Source: Coturnix japonica (Eukaryota > Chordata > Aves > Galliformes > Phasianidae). Taken from it: a stretch of 64,000 bases of DNA. Shown here one piece after another: positions 1-18,574 of this stretch; within the stretch, counting starts at the first letter, position 1, and every line of letters begins with the position of its first letter. The position numbers were made by a program, and so were the translations under genes. The notes beneath the pieces are model-generated. The model made no database searches and was not told the DNA's origin. It worked only from the letters and a program-made list of their open reading frames with translations. The DNA lies in assembly GCF_001577835.2 (NCBI RefSeq), contig NC_029516.1:55406802-55470801 (forward strand). The letters are read 5' to 3'.

Positions 1-327
1 TTGCTGTGATTCCAAGAACACAGTGAGGTCTGTTGTAGTTTCAGAAGGATTTTTTACATTGTTAATTTTTATCTGTGATGAAAGATTTCACCAGTTTGCT
101 AGTGGAGTAATTGCCGCTTCGAGTGTTTGAACACTTGGCATTTAAAGAAAGTCACCTGGGTCATAGTCTGTTCAACACTGGCCCAGTCATTACATATATA
201 ACCCTGAACTGCCATAATCCATTATCCCAACTGCTTAGAACATATATATCTTTATTTAATGGTGGTGAATGGTTATAACTGTTGTATTTGCAATTCCACG
301 TTTGTGGCTGTTTATTGTCTTTTGTAG

Positions 328-4888
<4,561 letters not shown>

Positions 4889-7800
4889 AAAGAAATGTGA
4901 AAGCATGTGCCTGTTTGCTCATGTGCTGTTCCTGTGCGTGCAACACATATGTACGTTCTCAGTTCCTGCCGGCAACTTTTTAAGGTTTACTGAGGGAATG
5001 AAGAGTCATTTCCTAACATGGGGCATTGAATGTCCTGAGCACAGTGCTGGTAAGGAATGTCTTGGGAACAGCTGGCACAAGAAGAATTAGAAGGTTACTT
5101 AAAAGAGAAATGGGAAAAGTCGCTTCAAAATAAGCAAAACTCTTCTAAAGATCATTGGCTGTCATTTTCCCTGGTTTATTGTTTTGAATTGGTTACTTCA
5201 GAGTATATTTATTGTTAATCTATTCAAAAAACATATATCTATTTTTCCAATTGAGGTCTTTATTTATGAGCATAAGGCTTTAGTTTAGTTAATAAAGCTA
5301 CTCATGTGTGGGAAACAGCTGGAGAACTGAACTCAGCTGCAAGGCTGAGTGCGGTCTGAGCATCTTGCGGTTAGCAGAAGTGAGGAGAAGCACATAGCCT
5401 CCAAAGAAAGCCCTTAGTGATGTGTGATTCTTCTGAAAGTTAAGGTTTTAAAATAGAGCTGTTTAGAAAATATCTCTTCTCATCGAGGAGTGGTGGCACA
5501 TTGTGTTGTGGTTTTTTTTGAGGGGGGCTGGGTTTTTTGTTTTGTTTCAGTTTTTATTTTCTCATTAATGCTCTGACTTGTCATAGTTTAGACCATCTCT
5601 AAGCGTTTCGTTACAATGCAACACAGAAGAAATTCTGAATCTCTGCTTTTGCTGAGCTGCAAGAGTATTACTGGCAATGGCCCCCCTGCCTTTCCATTAG
5701 CAAGAGCTTCAATTTTGAAGTTTAAAAAGAAAAAAAAAGAATCAAGTCTGGAGCATAATTAAATACTTCAAGAGAAAAAAGCTGCGAACACCCAGAGCAG
5801 GAAAAGACAACTTGAAAAGTAGTTGTTTTCATGGAAATCAGTATTATACTGTAAATTCTGCTAAGTTGAAATTTTTTAATTGAAATTTTTTTAGTTGCTT
5901 TAATATTGTTTCTAATACTGCAGCACATACTTCAGTTCATACTTCATTGTTTTTCTCACTTCCATATAAAGCTGCTAGTTTGAGTAGAACTGAACCGGTT
6001 AGACTGGATATCTAACTGAGAAAGCTAGAAACTTATCAAGATCCTGTCAGCTCACTTGAAAGATTTTGTTTTTCTCTGGACCATTCCTGTGGAATGGGTG
6101 CATCAGCGCACTGGTTCAGGTTACCTCAGTTTTTGATGTCAGATACAAAAACAAGCAGTAATGTTGTTAATGGCTGCGTTCTTGCATAATTTGAAATTAA
6201 TTATGTGGTTTTTGTTTGTTTCAAACTGTTAAGCTGTTCATCTTTACAGATTCTTCTGCATCAGAAACAAGCTATTGCTGCTCTTGGTAGGACTTAAATG
6301 GCCAGAAATGTTCTTAATAGCTTCTGAATTGTGTACTTACAGGGGAAGCTTCCATGTTGGTAGCCATATGTTTTTGAAATGGATCAAGAAAGTCCACAAA
6401 GGTTTTCCTTTCTGCTTCTTTCTGGAAACTGGGACTTTTTAAAATGGGAGAATTAAAGAGCTCAAAGCAACGTAAGCAGTCTGTGCACTTTCTGGCCATA
6501 TTCTAATGGTCTCCTGTTAGAACAGTTTTGGAACTAACTTTTCTCTTTATGTTAGCTGAGAACGTTCATCTGTTGAAATCTGTCTCTTATGGAAATAGTT
6601 ATTAAAGATGCCAGTTGTTGTTGTTTTAGTAAATTTGTTTCCCAGCTTTCTGGTAGTTTTGACAGGCCTGTCTTAAAGCAGGGTTGAATTTTTTATTTTC
6701 ATCTTCTTACTCTTATTTTTATTCTTATTTTTTTTAATTTTAGACGGTCCAGAGGAATGCTTCTCAATCTTTGGATGTGCTGTTTAGCACGGGCTGCAAT
6801 GCTTATGTTAGGAGATAGCGAGAGGAGGGCTGCTGCATCTTCAGCAAAAATTAGGAATATGCCATCCTATTTCACCATTCTGGTTGTAAATGGAGGATGG
6901 AAGATGCTTTGTTACCCTGCCCAGTCTGAATCTTTATGTGTCTGCCATCTCAGTTGAAGCAAATTAATCCTTGCGGTAGACTTATAATTTATGTCATCTT
7001 TGGACATGTTTTGTCCGCTTTTCTTCTGTGTTGTCACTGCATAAGAATTCTTCCTGTGTCACTTGCTTTTCTTACACATCAAGCATGCTTTGGGATCCAT
7101 GATGATAATGGGACCTTACCTTCTTACAAAGCATTTTTTGAAGCCTAAAAAAAAGTCTGGCTTTGTTGATCATTATCTGAAATAGGGGCTTTTAGGTGTT
7201 TAATTTACATAGTTTATGATTCTTTCTTCAATTAAATTCTGAAACAAACTCTGGTCTAAATACACCTGTGGATTTGGGTCATTGTTCTTGGAGTTGCAAC
7301 TCAGTTCAGTTATGTTGTTTAGAAACAGATACCTATAGGTCCTGAAAACAGGTCTGTAACAAACCAGATTTGCTTGAATGGGTAATTTGTACAATGTGAA
7401 ATTCCTTTTTTCTTCTTCACATTGGAGTACTGAAGCAAAATCTGTCTAGGTAACTTCTAGGTGGACCAGATCCTGTTAAATACTGCAGCACCTTTGCTTC
7501 ATATGCATTTCCATGTCAGACACTGTTGTGTCAGAGTGCCCTTCTGCTGCCATCTGTCATGTGGCAACAACACGTAATGTAATATTGGTGGAAAGGTTCA
7601 ACATCTACTGCCGTATCACCAACATAAAATTGGAGGCATTGCTTTTGAAGCAGCCCTCAAAGACAGATTTGGCCATATACGTTCTGATCTAGAGAAAGCT
7701 GTTTCTGGTACCCTCATTTTACATACATTCAATGTACGTTATCCCATTATTAGATGAACATGTTATCTGCTTAGTCACATATCAATTTGAGAGCAGGTTA

Positions 7801-9991
7801 ACACCTCCATTTTGAAAGGAGAGATTAATTTAGCAATAGCTTGTCTCAAACACAAACAAACAAAAGTATTTTACTAAGTCTTTATTTAAATGTAAGAAAA
7901 GTCTGAAAATCAACTTTTAAAGGTATTATCTTGTCTCAAATACTTCCTGACTTCTCCTGTTTTTCCATTGCCCTTTCCTAATTAATGGTTCATCTTTTAT
8001 CTTCTGAAATCCCTGTACAACTATTAAAAACTGAATTATTACCAGAAATGGGCAGAAGGACAAGATGAGTAATGAGGGAGCAATCTCTTGTTTATAAATT
8101 GATCTTTAATCAGCAGTTTAGGAAAGCAGGCTGAGACAATAAGTAGAGCATGTTTTGAAAGTGTAGCTAAGCATGAATGTCATTCTTAAGTATCGGCCTC
8201 ACAGGCGATACTCGATGACTTTTTTTTGTCCTTCTCTTAAAAGAAGGACAAGGGGGGAAGCGAAGTACAAAAACTGAGGCACTACTAGAAGGTATTGTGT
8301 GGAGAATGAGGCGATTGGTGAGAAGTGTCCAACAGAAGGAAGCAAAAATATCAAATAATAAGCGTATTTTAGAGCAAGGGGAGTTTTATGTTTTGGTAGA
8401 AACAAAGTTCTAACTTTTTTGTTTGAGTTTTTTTATTTAAAAGAAAACAAAACAGGAGGAGGGGGTGGATTCGATTCATCATGAAGGTGTTTTGTCTTGT
8501 TTTTTATGTTGTTATAACTATCACCACAGACTACTAGGACGCTCAAAGCTTGAGATCCATCACGGCTCTCTTACTTCAGACCTTGGTTGCACTCCCTTCT
8601 CATCTCCTGTGAGGCATAGGGTCCTCTCATCTCTCCCTACTTGCTTTCAGTTGTGTATATCTGCTCTAACAGCTCTTCCTGGCAGACCCATTGATTCCAT
8701 TTATTCCACCTTCCACATACAAGGTGATGATCATTTTCTTGATTCCCTTCTTTATAACATACATCATTCCTTGGAATTAATGCTGCCGCTCTAAGATTAT
8801 GTCTGTAGGGATGTTTCCCATTTGTTTCCAGTATTCAAAATGAAACTCTTGAGAAAAATGAAAACAATTGCTCTTGAATAGACGGAAGGACACCAAGATA
8901 GAGAACAGTTGTTTGGATGCAATAGTGTTTGCACGCTTCTGTTGGGTCTCTTCTGTCTGTTTCATTCCTTTATTGTTAGATCTCTAAGGAGTGCTGTCAA
9001 GAAAAGGATATAAACTAACTTAAAATTTATGTGGAACCCAGCAAGAGGAAGTGATGTGTGCATTTCTATTAATTACACTGTAGAGTCTTTTTGTTAAGCA
9101 TCTTTGCACACCCTGTAGAATGCAATTTCTGTGGGCGGTGGGGAAATTTTTTGGCTAAAGCACAGTATTACTGTCTTAGTTTTAGCTTCTGTTCAAGATT
9201 CTGGTAACTTCTTAAGAACCTCGGGCAGCAATTTTACTCTGTGCCATAGTTCCTTCATCTCTGAAATGTGCTACCAGTCTGCTCAGTAGTGTGCTGAGAC
9301 TAAAACTGTGCGGAGTTTCATGAGATTGATTGCATGTGAAAGAAATGTGTAGAATTACAGCTTATTCGATAGTTCTGAAGTGAGCACAGGATTGTTTCAT
9401 GTCTTGTGCTCCCTGTTTGTTAGTGAGTCCTAATTTCTGCTCTCAGAGTAAGTAGACAGTCTCACCAGTCTTCATTTTCTCACAGTAGTTTGCTGTGTTG
9501 GTCTATGAACCAGCTTCTAGCATTCTTTAGTACGGGTTTAATTTTAAGGCACTTTATATAATAGTCTTTAAAGGTTGATGAGTGTGTCAAGCAGTTGTTT
9601 GCTACTAAACCAGCTTAACACCAGGATGGGGAAGTAGTTTGCAGTCTGATGTATTTATTTCAGTCGTTGCTTCCTGGGAAGATACGTGCAATAGGGAGTT
9701 TAAAGTGAAATTTAATTGGCATATTTTATTTTTAAATGCATGATGAAGTAGTCTCTGCTTGCACTTACTGCCTCTGTCCTGGGAAGAATGGGTATAGCTT
9801 GCTTTTGGGAAATTCATAGTGTCTGTATTCGGTGTTCTTTCACTATGTTTCTTTTATGCTATAATTTTAACAGTTTGCATTTTTAACATCTTTTACATTC
9901 GACCTAATGTTCAACTAGCCTGGAGAAAAATCTCTGACCACCTCACAACTGAAATCATTTTTTAAACCAAGCTCTTGTCCTCCCTCTACAG
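4889..9991 (+). other. BRAF proximal 3'UTR / intron before the X1 exon
   Basis: In canonical transcripts the start of this stretch is 3'UTR; in X1 transcripts all of it is intron. It is AT-rich with no exon-like ORF. I saw no recognisable repeat or RNA gene in it. Confidence 0.5.
5291..5296 (+). terminator. Proximal poly(A) signal candidate for canonical BRAF
   Basis: An AATAAA lies about 400 bp after the canonical BRAF stop. It would give a short 3'UTR for the canonical isoform. It is one of several possible sites in AT-rich sequence, so the call is tentative. Confidence 0.3.
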
Positions 9992-10014
9992 GAGAATTTG
10001 CAGCGTTCAAGTAG
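9992..10014 (+). CDS. BRAF: BRAF alternative terminal coding exon (BRAF-X1 type)
   Basis: A pyrimidine-rich tract and CAG acceptor end at 9991. The exon continues the frame from an internal GT donor at 4869-4870, inside the canonical last exon. The joined reading is GGYG followed by EFAAFK and TAG (10012..10014). I recall this as the C-terminus of human BRAF-X1 (about 767 aa), which replaces the canonical GGFPVH end. The 14-3-3 and SPKTP sites upstream of the junction are kept. The match of both reading phase and peptide over a 5.1-kb intron is very unlikely by chance. Known human X1 transcripts have a 3'UTR of several kb, consistent with the next poly(A) candidate at 17720. RNA-seq junctions were not available to me. 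Confidence 0.85.
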
Positions 10015-13000
10015 CCACAGCACCATGGCAGCACCCACTCTGTTATTTAAGTCTTGTGTTCCTACCGTTTCTTAACATCAAAACTCTATTCTGCTCCAAC
10101 AAACCTAAAGTAATTTAGAAAAGATATCCATAAGCTTAAAAGTGGAGCGGAATGGAACTGCCAGTCCAACACAATGGGGAAAAGTACCTTTTTAGGAACC
10201 AGAATACTCCGCTGCCAGTGTTCCTCCTTCAACACAAAACACCACGTGCATTCGGATACCCGCAGTGGCTGCCTGAGCCGTTGGCATCATTCCCAGGAGA
10301 GAGGAGAGGGCGCTCGTGGTTTGACTTTGGTGCTCAGGCATGAGGGGATGGAGCTGCTGCTGCAACTTAGGAGACTTGCTTTGGATGGTCTGCCGGTCGG
10401 CTTTCTCCCTCTAACAACGTATCATCAGAGGCTGAATATCTGATGAGTGCTAATTAAAAGAATCATCCTTTGTTCTGATCTCTTTTCCTGGTGTACTCAC
10501 TGGTTTGTGGACAATGCAGTATCCCCTTTTCACTGTATCGGAATGTCAAAGGCCTAATTCTATCTAAATTTGTGGGTTCTGTTCCGGTAAAATTGAGAAG
10601 TAAGGGATGGTGGGAGCTGGAGGCGGTGTTTGTCTGAAGGCAAAACGATTCATCAGAAGGAAAAGGGGATGCTGCTGCACTTTTTTTCAGATTTACTTTA
10701 TCGCTTCCTCAAAAAACAAACGACAACCACCAACCTTCACCTTTTCCTTTTCCAGTACGTTCTTGGTGTGTGCATATATAACATCTTCTAGAAGGGTTCC
10801 ATAGATCCTTCTTTTGTTGGTCCAGCAACAAACTGAAGTTAAAGAAAAAAAAACAACCATGTAGCGAGATTGTCCTTTCTTTTTTTTTTGCTTTGTATCA
10901 TATGATACAGTATATTTATCAAAGATGCTGTCGCAGCATCTGGAGTCTGTACATTCCTGATACAGGCTGGGAATGGTGTATGTACCTACTTTAAAAGTTT
11001 TATTTTAAATGAGGGTGCAGGTTAATGCCAGGTACCTTACCAATATGTAATGTTTTCATAAATGAGGAAAAAAGTTCTCAGGTTGAATTGAATACAAATA
11101 GAGAACCCCCAAGAATTACACATTCCATAATTTGTTTTGGTACTTTCAGGAGCTCTTTTTTTTTTTTTTTTTTTTTGTCTTATTAAAAGGATTTTTATCC
11201 CATTAACTAAACGTCCTCTGATAAGTGTGCGTGTAAATGTGGAGCATCTTGTCCTAATGGCAAGTTGTGTGATCAAAACAAAACGGTACTTGCTGGATCC
11301 ACGCTGATTACTTCTCACATCGCTTCCTTCCCTGTGATCTCCTTCCCTTCTGTTTGTCTTTCCCTTTTGTACTCTTTGCAAACTAGGATGACGATGGCAG
11401 TTATCTACTTTGGAGTGCTCTGTTTTCCTGTCCTCCAGTCCTGGTTTTCAAACGGTCGGTAGCTTTTTTGACAAGTTACCCAGTCAGGGAAAACAGCTCA
11501 TCCAATTCTGCACATTGTTTACCTCTAGTAGAATATCTTGTGATGTGATCTGTTTGCGGAGTTCTCTGGTATGTGGTATTACGTGTAAATTATTTGTACA
11601 GAGGCAAGTCAGACCACATTAGAAAGAAATTCAAGCTCAGAAGTTTTCAGGACTTGATTCCTGTCTGCCCTGTACCACCCCACCTGAGGCAGGAGAACTG
11701 ACCCACCTCGAGCTGGGAGGTTCCTGGGGAGAGGAGGGTGTTAGTCAAAATCACAGCAAATAAATGAAGGATTTAGGTGCGCGTAATGTGGTGTCCGTAC
11801 TTAACTGTGTAAGGGGTGAGGATGCTGTCCTTCCCTCGCAAGGAGCTGGACTGTTCCTGTCTGCACAGCACTGCTCCCGGGCTAGGGCAGAAACACACAT
11901 CGGTAGTGGGATGTGTTTCTAAAGCCCCAGGGTTCTGCGGTGTTGTTGGTAGTCCGTTCATTTGTCAGTAAATATTTACCGGGGTTATAGGGACCCGACT
12001 AATCTGAAGTGGGAATTATAACTGAAATACTGTGTATTCATATTAATTCCACAAACATTAGCAAGACAGCAATAGTAAATGACTTAATAGTCACTACAAG
12101 AATGAAGCGATTCATGTTGGTACATGAATAGAATCGACTTTGTGTACAGGATGCATTTAAAAAAAAAAAAAAAGAAAGAAAAAAAGCACAATTTTTTTCT
12201 TGTCTGCTGTGGGTCTTCAGATGCTGTAAGGCTTTTCTCCTTATTGAGATTGGCAGGAACTTCCATAGTAGCAATAGCCATTTCCCAGTGCGGAGAAGCT
12301 GCTGAGGTGAGCCATGGTGCGGAGCCCAGGTGGAAGCGGTGCGGGGCCGCGTGCTCAGCAGGCCGGGAGCACGCCCAGGTGTGAGCTCCAGGAGGGCAAA
12401 GCCACCCTGTGCGTTGTGTCAGCCCTTGTGTAGGCAGTGCCTGGTTTGTAAGCGTAGGGCATACTGGAAATTGATATTCTCTTGAAAGAAGCTATTATCT
12501 GAGCGACTGTGTACAGGTAGTTGGAGAGTCATTTGTTTCATAGAGCTTGTTAAAAGCCCTAGTTTCCTTCTACGAGGTCATGCTAGCAGAAAACTGCTAA
12601 AATATAACTGTTAAGGAATTAATTTGCTTAAAATGAACTTATTTTTGTGAAGATTCATTACCCATTAGTCTACAATATGCTTCTTGAGCCCATAGGAAAA
12701 GCACAAGGAAAATTGCTCTCCTTGTCCACGCAAAGCACTTTATAAGTAACAGATGGTCTTTGTCTTATTGGTTGTTTCTCTTATTTGGGGTTTCTTCGTT
12801 TCGTTTCTCTGCTTTGTTTGTTTTTATTTTTCCCTGAGGAATATGCAAGTTGTTTGGCTGCTGTGTAGAGAAGTCCTTTCAGGATGCGTTCCTACTGGTT
12901 TTCACCTTTGTTTGTTTCCCTTTGTATGGCTGTAGTTTTGTGCTTTCTCTTTAAGAGGTCCCACATAACACTCATGGAAAACTTTGGAAGAAATTTGGTT

Positions 13001-16000
13001 TGTAAACAATTGCCATTTTCTTTTTAAATCTATCGAGAATTGGAATGGATGTCTCGCATGCCATCAGAATCAGTCTTAAAGGTGCCCTGCCTGTTTAGCG
13101 AATGGAGAGATGAGTAGGCAAGAACTGAGTATCCTGTCTAGCAGAGGGATGCAGGAAATAAACTGAGATGAAATGACAAATAGATTCACGTCAGCTGCAC
13201 CAAATTTCTTACACTTTTCTATAGCGTCCCAAGCACAAGCACATACTGCAGTGTGGGAGATGACCGCACGTATTTGTGTGCGTATGTTGGGACAAACACC
13301 TAGAGAGCCACATTGCTTTCAGCACTGCAGTATCTAATAACTTATCAGAACTACCAGTATCCAGTCCCAGCTACTCATGAGGTCTTTATTCACCACACAC
13401 ACCTTCCCCTCCGCCTTTCTGAACAGTTAGAAGCGAGCTGTTAGGTCTCCCTGTTCAGTATGAGATTGTTTCCTGGGGTGTATTCACTGGAACTGGAACA
13501 CTGGGGAGGCTTAAGCCAAAAAAGTATCAGCACAAAAGCCTCGTTATTTTGAAAGTAATTTCTGCATGAATTAATCCTATATGCCCCGGATACAATTAGC
13601 TCAGTGTTTTGTTTTATTGTTATTCCTTAAATTCATGCATACCACTAAATGAATCCCCTTGTATTTTTCATGTATACCTAGAACAGTCTTTTCTTGTACT
13701 GGAAGGCTTTAGTAGCTGATGGTGATGCAGAACATCTGAAGCCTCACAGAGCCATCTTGCTGTGGCCTCTCAGCATTGCCTGGACTAGTATGTACTCATT
13801 GGAGGCAGAATTTGGCCTTTATAACATAAAATGAATGAAATGCTGGCTGTCAATAAATACCACGTATTCCATGAACAGGGGACAGGGAAGAAACACCAGA
13901 GGTTGTTCATAGATAGAGTTGTTTCCATGAGCTCCTCCAGTGTTTTGCAGAATGTCTGGAGAAGCCAGATCCTCAGAAACCCTACAATCAGCTGGATGTT
14001 AGGGTTTGCATAACTGAAGGGGCAGCTTTAGGGAAGAAGCATGTAGGCATTTCACACCATTACCGCCTGTCTGTGTAATTCCTTTCTTGACTGTGAGTAC
14101 AACATGCGTAGCACAAACTATTCCTAGTACTGTAGCCCACGTGTCTTCGGTCTGTTGCAAAACTTTTCACCCGTAGCACAGTATGGCAGGCAGAGCTTCT
14201 AGGTACAGCTACGTCCATTGAAAATCAGTTGCATGAATGGGGCTGCTGTGGCATCACTTTGAAGGTGCTGGGTTTTCTGTTCTTCGTTTTGCTTAGAAGT
14301 TTCTGAAACCAACTCTTGTTTACTGCAGCCATGCTGGTGTGTGTTTGCACTCCATGTTTGTTTTGGCATTTAAAATAGCTTTTTGGCATTGCTTTGTTAC
14401 CTAGAAAATGAAGTCATTAAAAGAGCAGAGCAATGATGCTACCGAGTTGGCACAAAGACAGCACTAAACAATGATGAAATTGTGGAGGGAGGATACTTTC
14501 TAAAAGCTGCAGGATATAGAGGATACCAAGGGCAAATTCTGTTTAAAACTGGCATGTACCTTTCCTTCAGAAGACAGAGATACTGAGACCTCCTGTTCAA
14601 TGGTTTTTTACGTAAAGATCCCCCAGAAGAGTCTTTGCAGTTTGCCAAATGATCATGTGCCTTCGCAACCTAAAAAGTACAACGGATTGTAAACCAGGTG
14701 CTTTGTAACTGGAGCAGTGGCTTTGGTTTACTTCTGATGCAGTAGTTTTGTATATATAGCTGTTCATATAGGTAGGCAGTTTGGAGTCGGTAAACTTCTC
14801 TAAAAGAGCAAGGAGAGCAGGGAACATACCCAAAAATGCCTACAATCAGTTCAGAGCTAGGAATTGAAGTGTACTAACTCGGTCGCAGCAGACCTGCTAT
14901 TTGAAATCTGCTCTACTGGAAGCTAAATGAGGTTAATTTAAATTAAAAAATAGATAAGCCCTCCTTTCCCTCCAAAGACAAAAGGATCCTGTTACAGAAA
15001 AGTAATAGGAAGTTTTGGAGAGGGCTGAAGGTATTAGATGGTCACAGTATCTTAGAATGAGACAATAGGTGAAAAATGAGAGCTAAATTAGGAGACATTG
15101 ATGGCTAGTACTCATGTAATCAAATGCAATGAATTCCCTGGCCCTGGAGGTGCAGTTAATCTTGTTATATGAAATAGCAGCAGGCTTCCTTAGCTCTTCC
15201 TCAGGCCTCTTGCAGTTTGGCAACAGCACATAGTGTCACTGTGCATTGACGCTGGGAGGGGATAGGTACCTGGTCAGCTCAGGGACAGCCTGTCTATGAG
15301 ATTCTGAGCTGTTCAGACTGCAGCCTGGTCACTGAGGCTTCTGGCAGTACCTACATACTGGTGTCCTATTGACTTGTGTGTCCGTAAGGATGAAAGAATG
15401 GATTTTGCCATTAGTGCTTTTTCTTTTGCAGTCTTAGCCTTTAGTTTTCTGGTGTGAGACTTTGGGCCTAACTGTGAAGGGCAGAGTTCCGTCTGAACGC
15501 ACAGCCCATACAAATATCAGGCTGATTCGAACTTGTTCTTTGTTCCCTTTAGAAATCAAAGTCTTAATTCTAAAAACTGCTTTACTAACACTGCAGGAAC
15601 TATCAGAAATCCTTTACTGACCCGAGGTTCTGCACTATGAGTGTATACATAGACACCGTTTTGTCTTTTGTCATACAAAATCACAAGGATTTTTCCCTCT
15701 TTTCCAACAGAAGGGAAATGATGGGAGTGTTCAGAACCTCTAAACTGCCTAGGTGTTTGCTTTGTAGCATCACAGCAGCAGTGTGCTCAGCTCCTCCAGT
15801 CCCCTTATGAGCCAGCCGAGGCCCCTGTCCAGTCCTTTTGTCCAGCTTATGGCATTTGCAGCAGCTGTACTTCAGAATAAGCCTTGCGCGACGTCGGCTG
15901 TGGAGTATCACAGGAAAGCAAAGGATCGTGTTCTTTTTCGTTGGGGTTTGGAAAATGGTTCGTTTTTGTTTTGCTGAATGTCAATTCTGTGTTGCATTTG

Positions 16001-17745
16001 TGTAATCACCGTAGTGGAAAAGAAAACGTGTCTGTGAGCTTAATGGAACGTAATGAGAAACGAAGCCCGCCGTCTGGGCTCAAATGTTGGGTCTGGGGTG
16101 CAAAATGGACCAAACTGGGGTGTTGGGTTATTTTGGGATGGTGGGGGATCGTGAGGGCATAATTTAAATTAAATTAACTCTGTCTCAAATAAAATGTAAG
16201 TGCAATAAATGTGCTTTTTTATTCAAAGCTGTGAACCTTAAGGGGTAAAAAAAAAAAAGAAAACAAAAATGCACATCATTCCTTCATGAGCCTTGTGTCC
16301 TACCTGCCTCCCCCGCGCCACCCTTCTCAACTGACAGATACCCGGCAGCAGCCAACTTGCATGTGTTGGCAACCCAAATCACGCTGCTGCTTCTCCTCCC
16401 ATCTCAGCTGCTGGGACGGGGCTAAAGTCCTGCTCCCTGCTGCTTCCACCCTTGAGACTCCTCTGGGAGCCCGTGCTGCTAGAGCAGGTCTGCAGGCATT
16501 CAGGTAAGGGAGCTCTGCAGTCCCTCCAGCTGCCCCCTTTGCCCATGACTCCCCACCCTGCTGCAGCTCTCCTGGCAGCCTCCCAGCGCTGGACAGATGA
16601 CACTTTAGCACCTGCAAAAAGTCATCAGTCATCAGCTGCCAAATTGGATCCCTGTTTTCCTCTGTCAAAACACACGTGCAGACTGGCCGCCGTTGCCTTC
16701 TGCGACTCTGCCTTGTTTTGAAGGAGCAGGTCTACCTGCTTATGTACCTGCTTGGAACCAGTTGTGCACTGGCTGCGCTGTCTCTTTCTTCCTTGAGCAC
16801 GCGCTGCTTTTCCTAGATTAGGAAAGGTGCACCAGTGTCGCTCGGGGCGTTCTGCAGGAGGCTTACTGCATAGGTTTTATGAAACAGGGATGGAAGGTGT
16901 TGCACTCGGATGTCGGACCCTGTGGGGAAGTAAGAAAGGACTGGCGTGTTTAAAGTTTATAGATACAGAGATCTATATCCTTTAAACTCCATTATTTTTT
17001 ACATATGATCAAGACATCAGCATTACCTCATAATGCAGAGGCTTGTTCGTGGGAGGCGAACTAGTAAGGAGAGGAAAGGGAAATTCATAGACGGATTTGA
17101 TTCCTTTGTTTCTCAGTGCAATGAAACGTACGTCCCACCCACCTGAACTGCGCTAACACAACATTCCTTTCAGCTCTGTGACCACCAGAGGTTTGCGAGG
17201 GGCTTACAACGACAAAACGAAAGGTCCAGTCCGGTTACTTTAATAAAAAGCAACTGTGTCAGTAGATTTCCATAGCTGCTTTTTAAAATCCTACCATGGA
17301 GTCATTGTTTGGAAACCTGTATTTATTTTGTAATTCATAACAAAACGTTTATTTTCAGCTTTCTGTTACATAGAAGGTCATGGCAACCCCTTCCCCCCCC
17401 CCCCCCCCCCCCCTTTTCTTTCCCTCTCTTGTCTCCCCTGTAATTGCCAATACAACTTATTTTCCTTGTTTGTTCCTTTCCCCTCTACTTTTGTTGTCCC
17501 TTCATTTGTATTTTGGAGTTTTTTCTCATGTAAATTTGTACAATGGGAAATATTGTCCAGTTTGGTTAGAGAGCATGGAGACTTAAAACATATTAAAATT
17601 TGATAGCTGAATTCTGATTAAAGAAAAACTATTTCTGTGTAAAGTTATTTAAAGAACTCTGTATTATATAAAAGGCAAAAAGTTCTATGTACTTGATGTG
17701 AATATGAGAATACTGCTATAATAAAGATTGACTGCATGGAAAAGT
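10015..17745 (+). other. BRAF: Probable long 3'UTR of BRAF-X1
   Basis: No coding potential was found here on either strand beyond short random ORFs. The stretch lies between the alternative BRAF stop and a good AATAAA at 17720. It contains a T21 run (11156-11176), an A15 run (12159-12173), a C21 run (17393-17413), and several earlier AATAAA or ATTAAA hexamers, for example near 16190-16210. The extent is inferred by analogy with the long human X1 3'UTR. Confidence 0.55.
17720..17725 (+). terminator. Distal poly(A) signal, likely end of BRAF-X1 transcripts
   Basis: A canonical AATAAA is followed by T- and GT-rich sequence. It is the last strong plus-strand signal before the convergent NDUFB2 gene. 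Assignment to BRAF is by position. Confidence 0.5.
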
Positions 17746-18204
17746 CTGAAGGAGATCGTTTGTCAGATCATTCTCAAGTCACTTCTCTTGCAGAACTGTT
17801 GGTGGCTGGACCAGCTCATCCTGTGTGTCTTTTCCAGCCCTGGTGCTTCTGTGGTGTTCCAGAGGTGATTTAATGGGAGAAGCTTATTTTTGTGTGGTTA
17901 GTTTGTAACATAAGTCTGGCCATAAATGAAATGGGGACCTAGAGAGTAACCCCCCCATCCCTTTCTCTTCGTTATGTGGGACTGCTGCTTCCTCAAACAC
18001 TGTGTTCAGAACATTTACTTCCCAGCATTAGTGCTGAATTTCTGCTACCTGAAGGAGATTCCCCCTCACTGTAACGAGGGCTGGGCACCTCTTCCTCCTC
18101 TCCCTCACACAGCTGCACCTGTTCCTATCTGTAGAACTGTAGAAAGATTAAGAGTTAAGTTTTGCTGCCCCTTCTAGCAGGGGGCAGACATTGAACGGGT
18201 AAGT

Positions 18205-18412
18205 CCTTCCCTACTTTACAGTGAGGGTGATGGAGCACTGGAACAGGCTGCACAGGGGGGTTGTGGAGTCTCCTTCTCTGGAGATATTCAAGTCCCACTT
18301 GGACGCCTACCTGTGTGACGTGGTGTAGGGAGCCTGCTTTGGCAGGGGGGTTGGACTCGATGATCTCTAGAGGTCCCTTCCATCCCCTACAATTCTGTGA
18401 TTCTGTGTGATA
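18205..18412 (+). mobile_element. CR1 LINE 3'-end fragment
   Basis: It reads through the end of the CR1 reverse-transcriptase ORF (GAGCACTGGAACAGGCTGC, then TCTCTGGAGATATTCAAG) into the 3'UTR and ends in the ATTCTGTG repeat. It lies between the convergent ends of BRAF and NDUFB2. Confidence 0.9.
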
Positions 18413-18574
18413 CTGTGTCCCCATGCCAGCTGTAAGTCACTGCCTGAACTAAGATGTGTAAAGGGGCACACTTTAAATGCTTCATAAGGATTAAACAGGC
18501 TCATTTGGACTCAAGCACCCCAATTATACAGCATTCAACAACACCACACAGCTCAGCATCCGTTGACAGCTCAC

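Noticed and set aside
8465-8794. 109-codon plus-strand ORF between BRAF ends
   Set aside because: Composition is random, and it lies in intron or UTR without a plausible start context or family match.
10152-10443. Two overlapping plus-strand ORFs soon after the BRAF-X1 exon
   Set aside because: Both are short and in different frames with no similarity; this is best explained as 3'UTR.
11156-11176. T21 run as the poly(A) tail of a minus-strand retrocopy
   Set aside because: The adjacent sequence on the minus strand shows no recognisable mRNA or CR1 similarity and no target-site duplication was seen.
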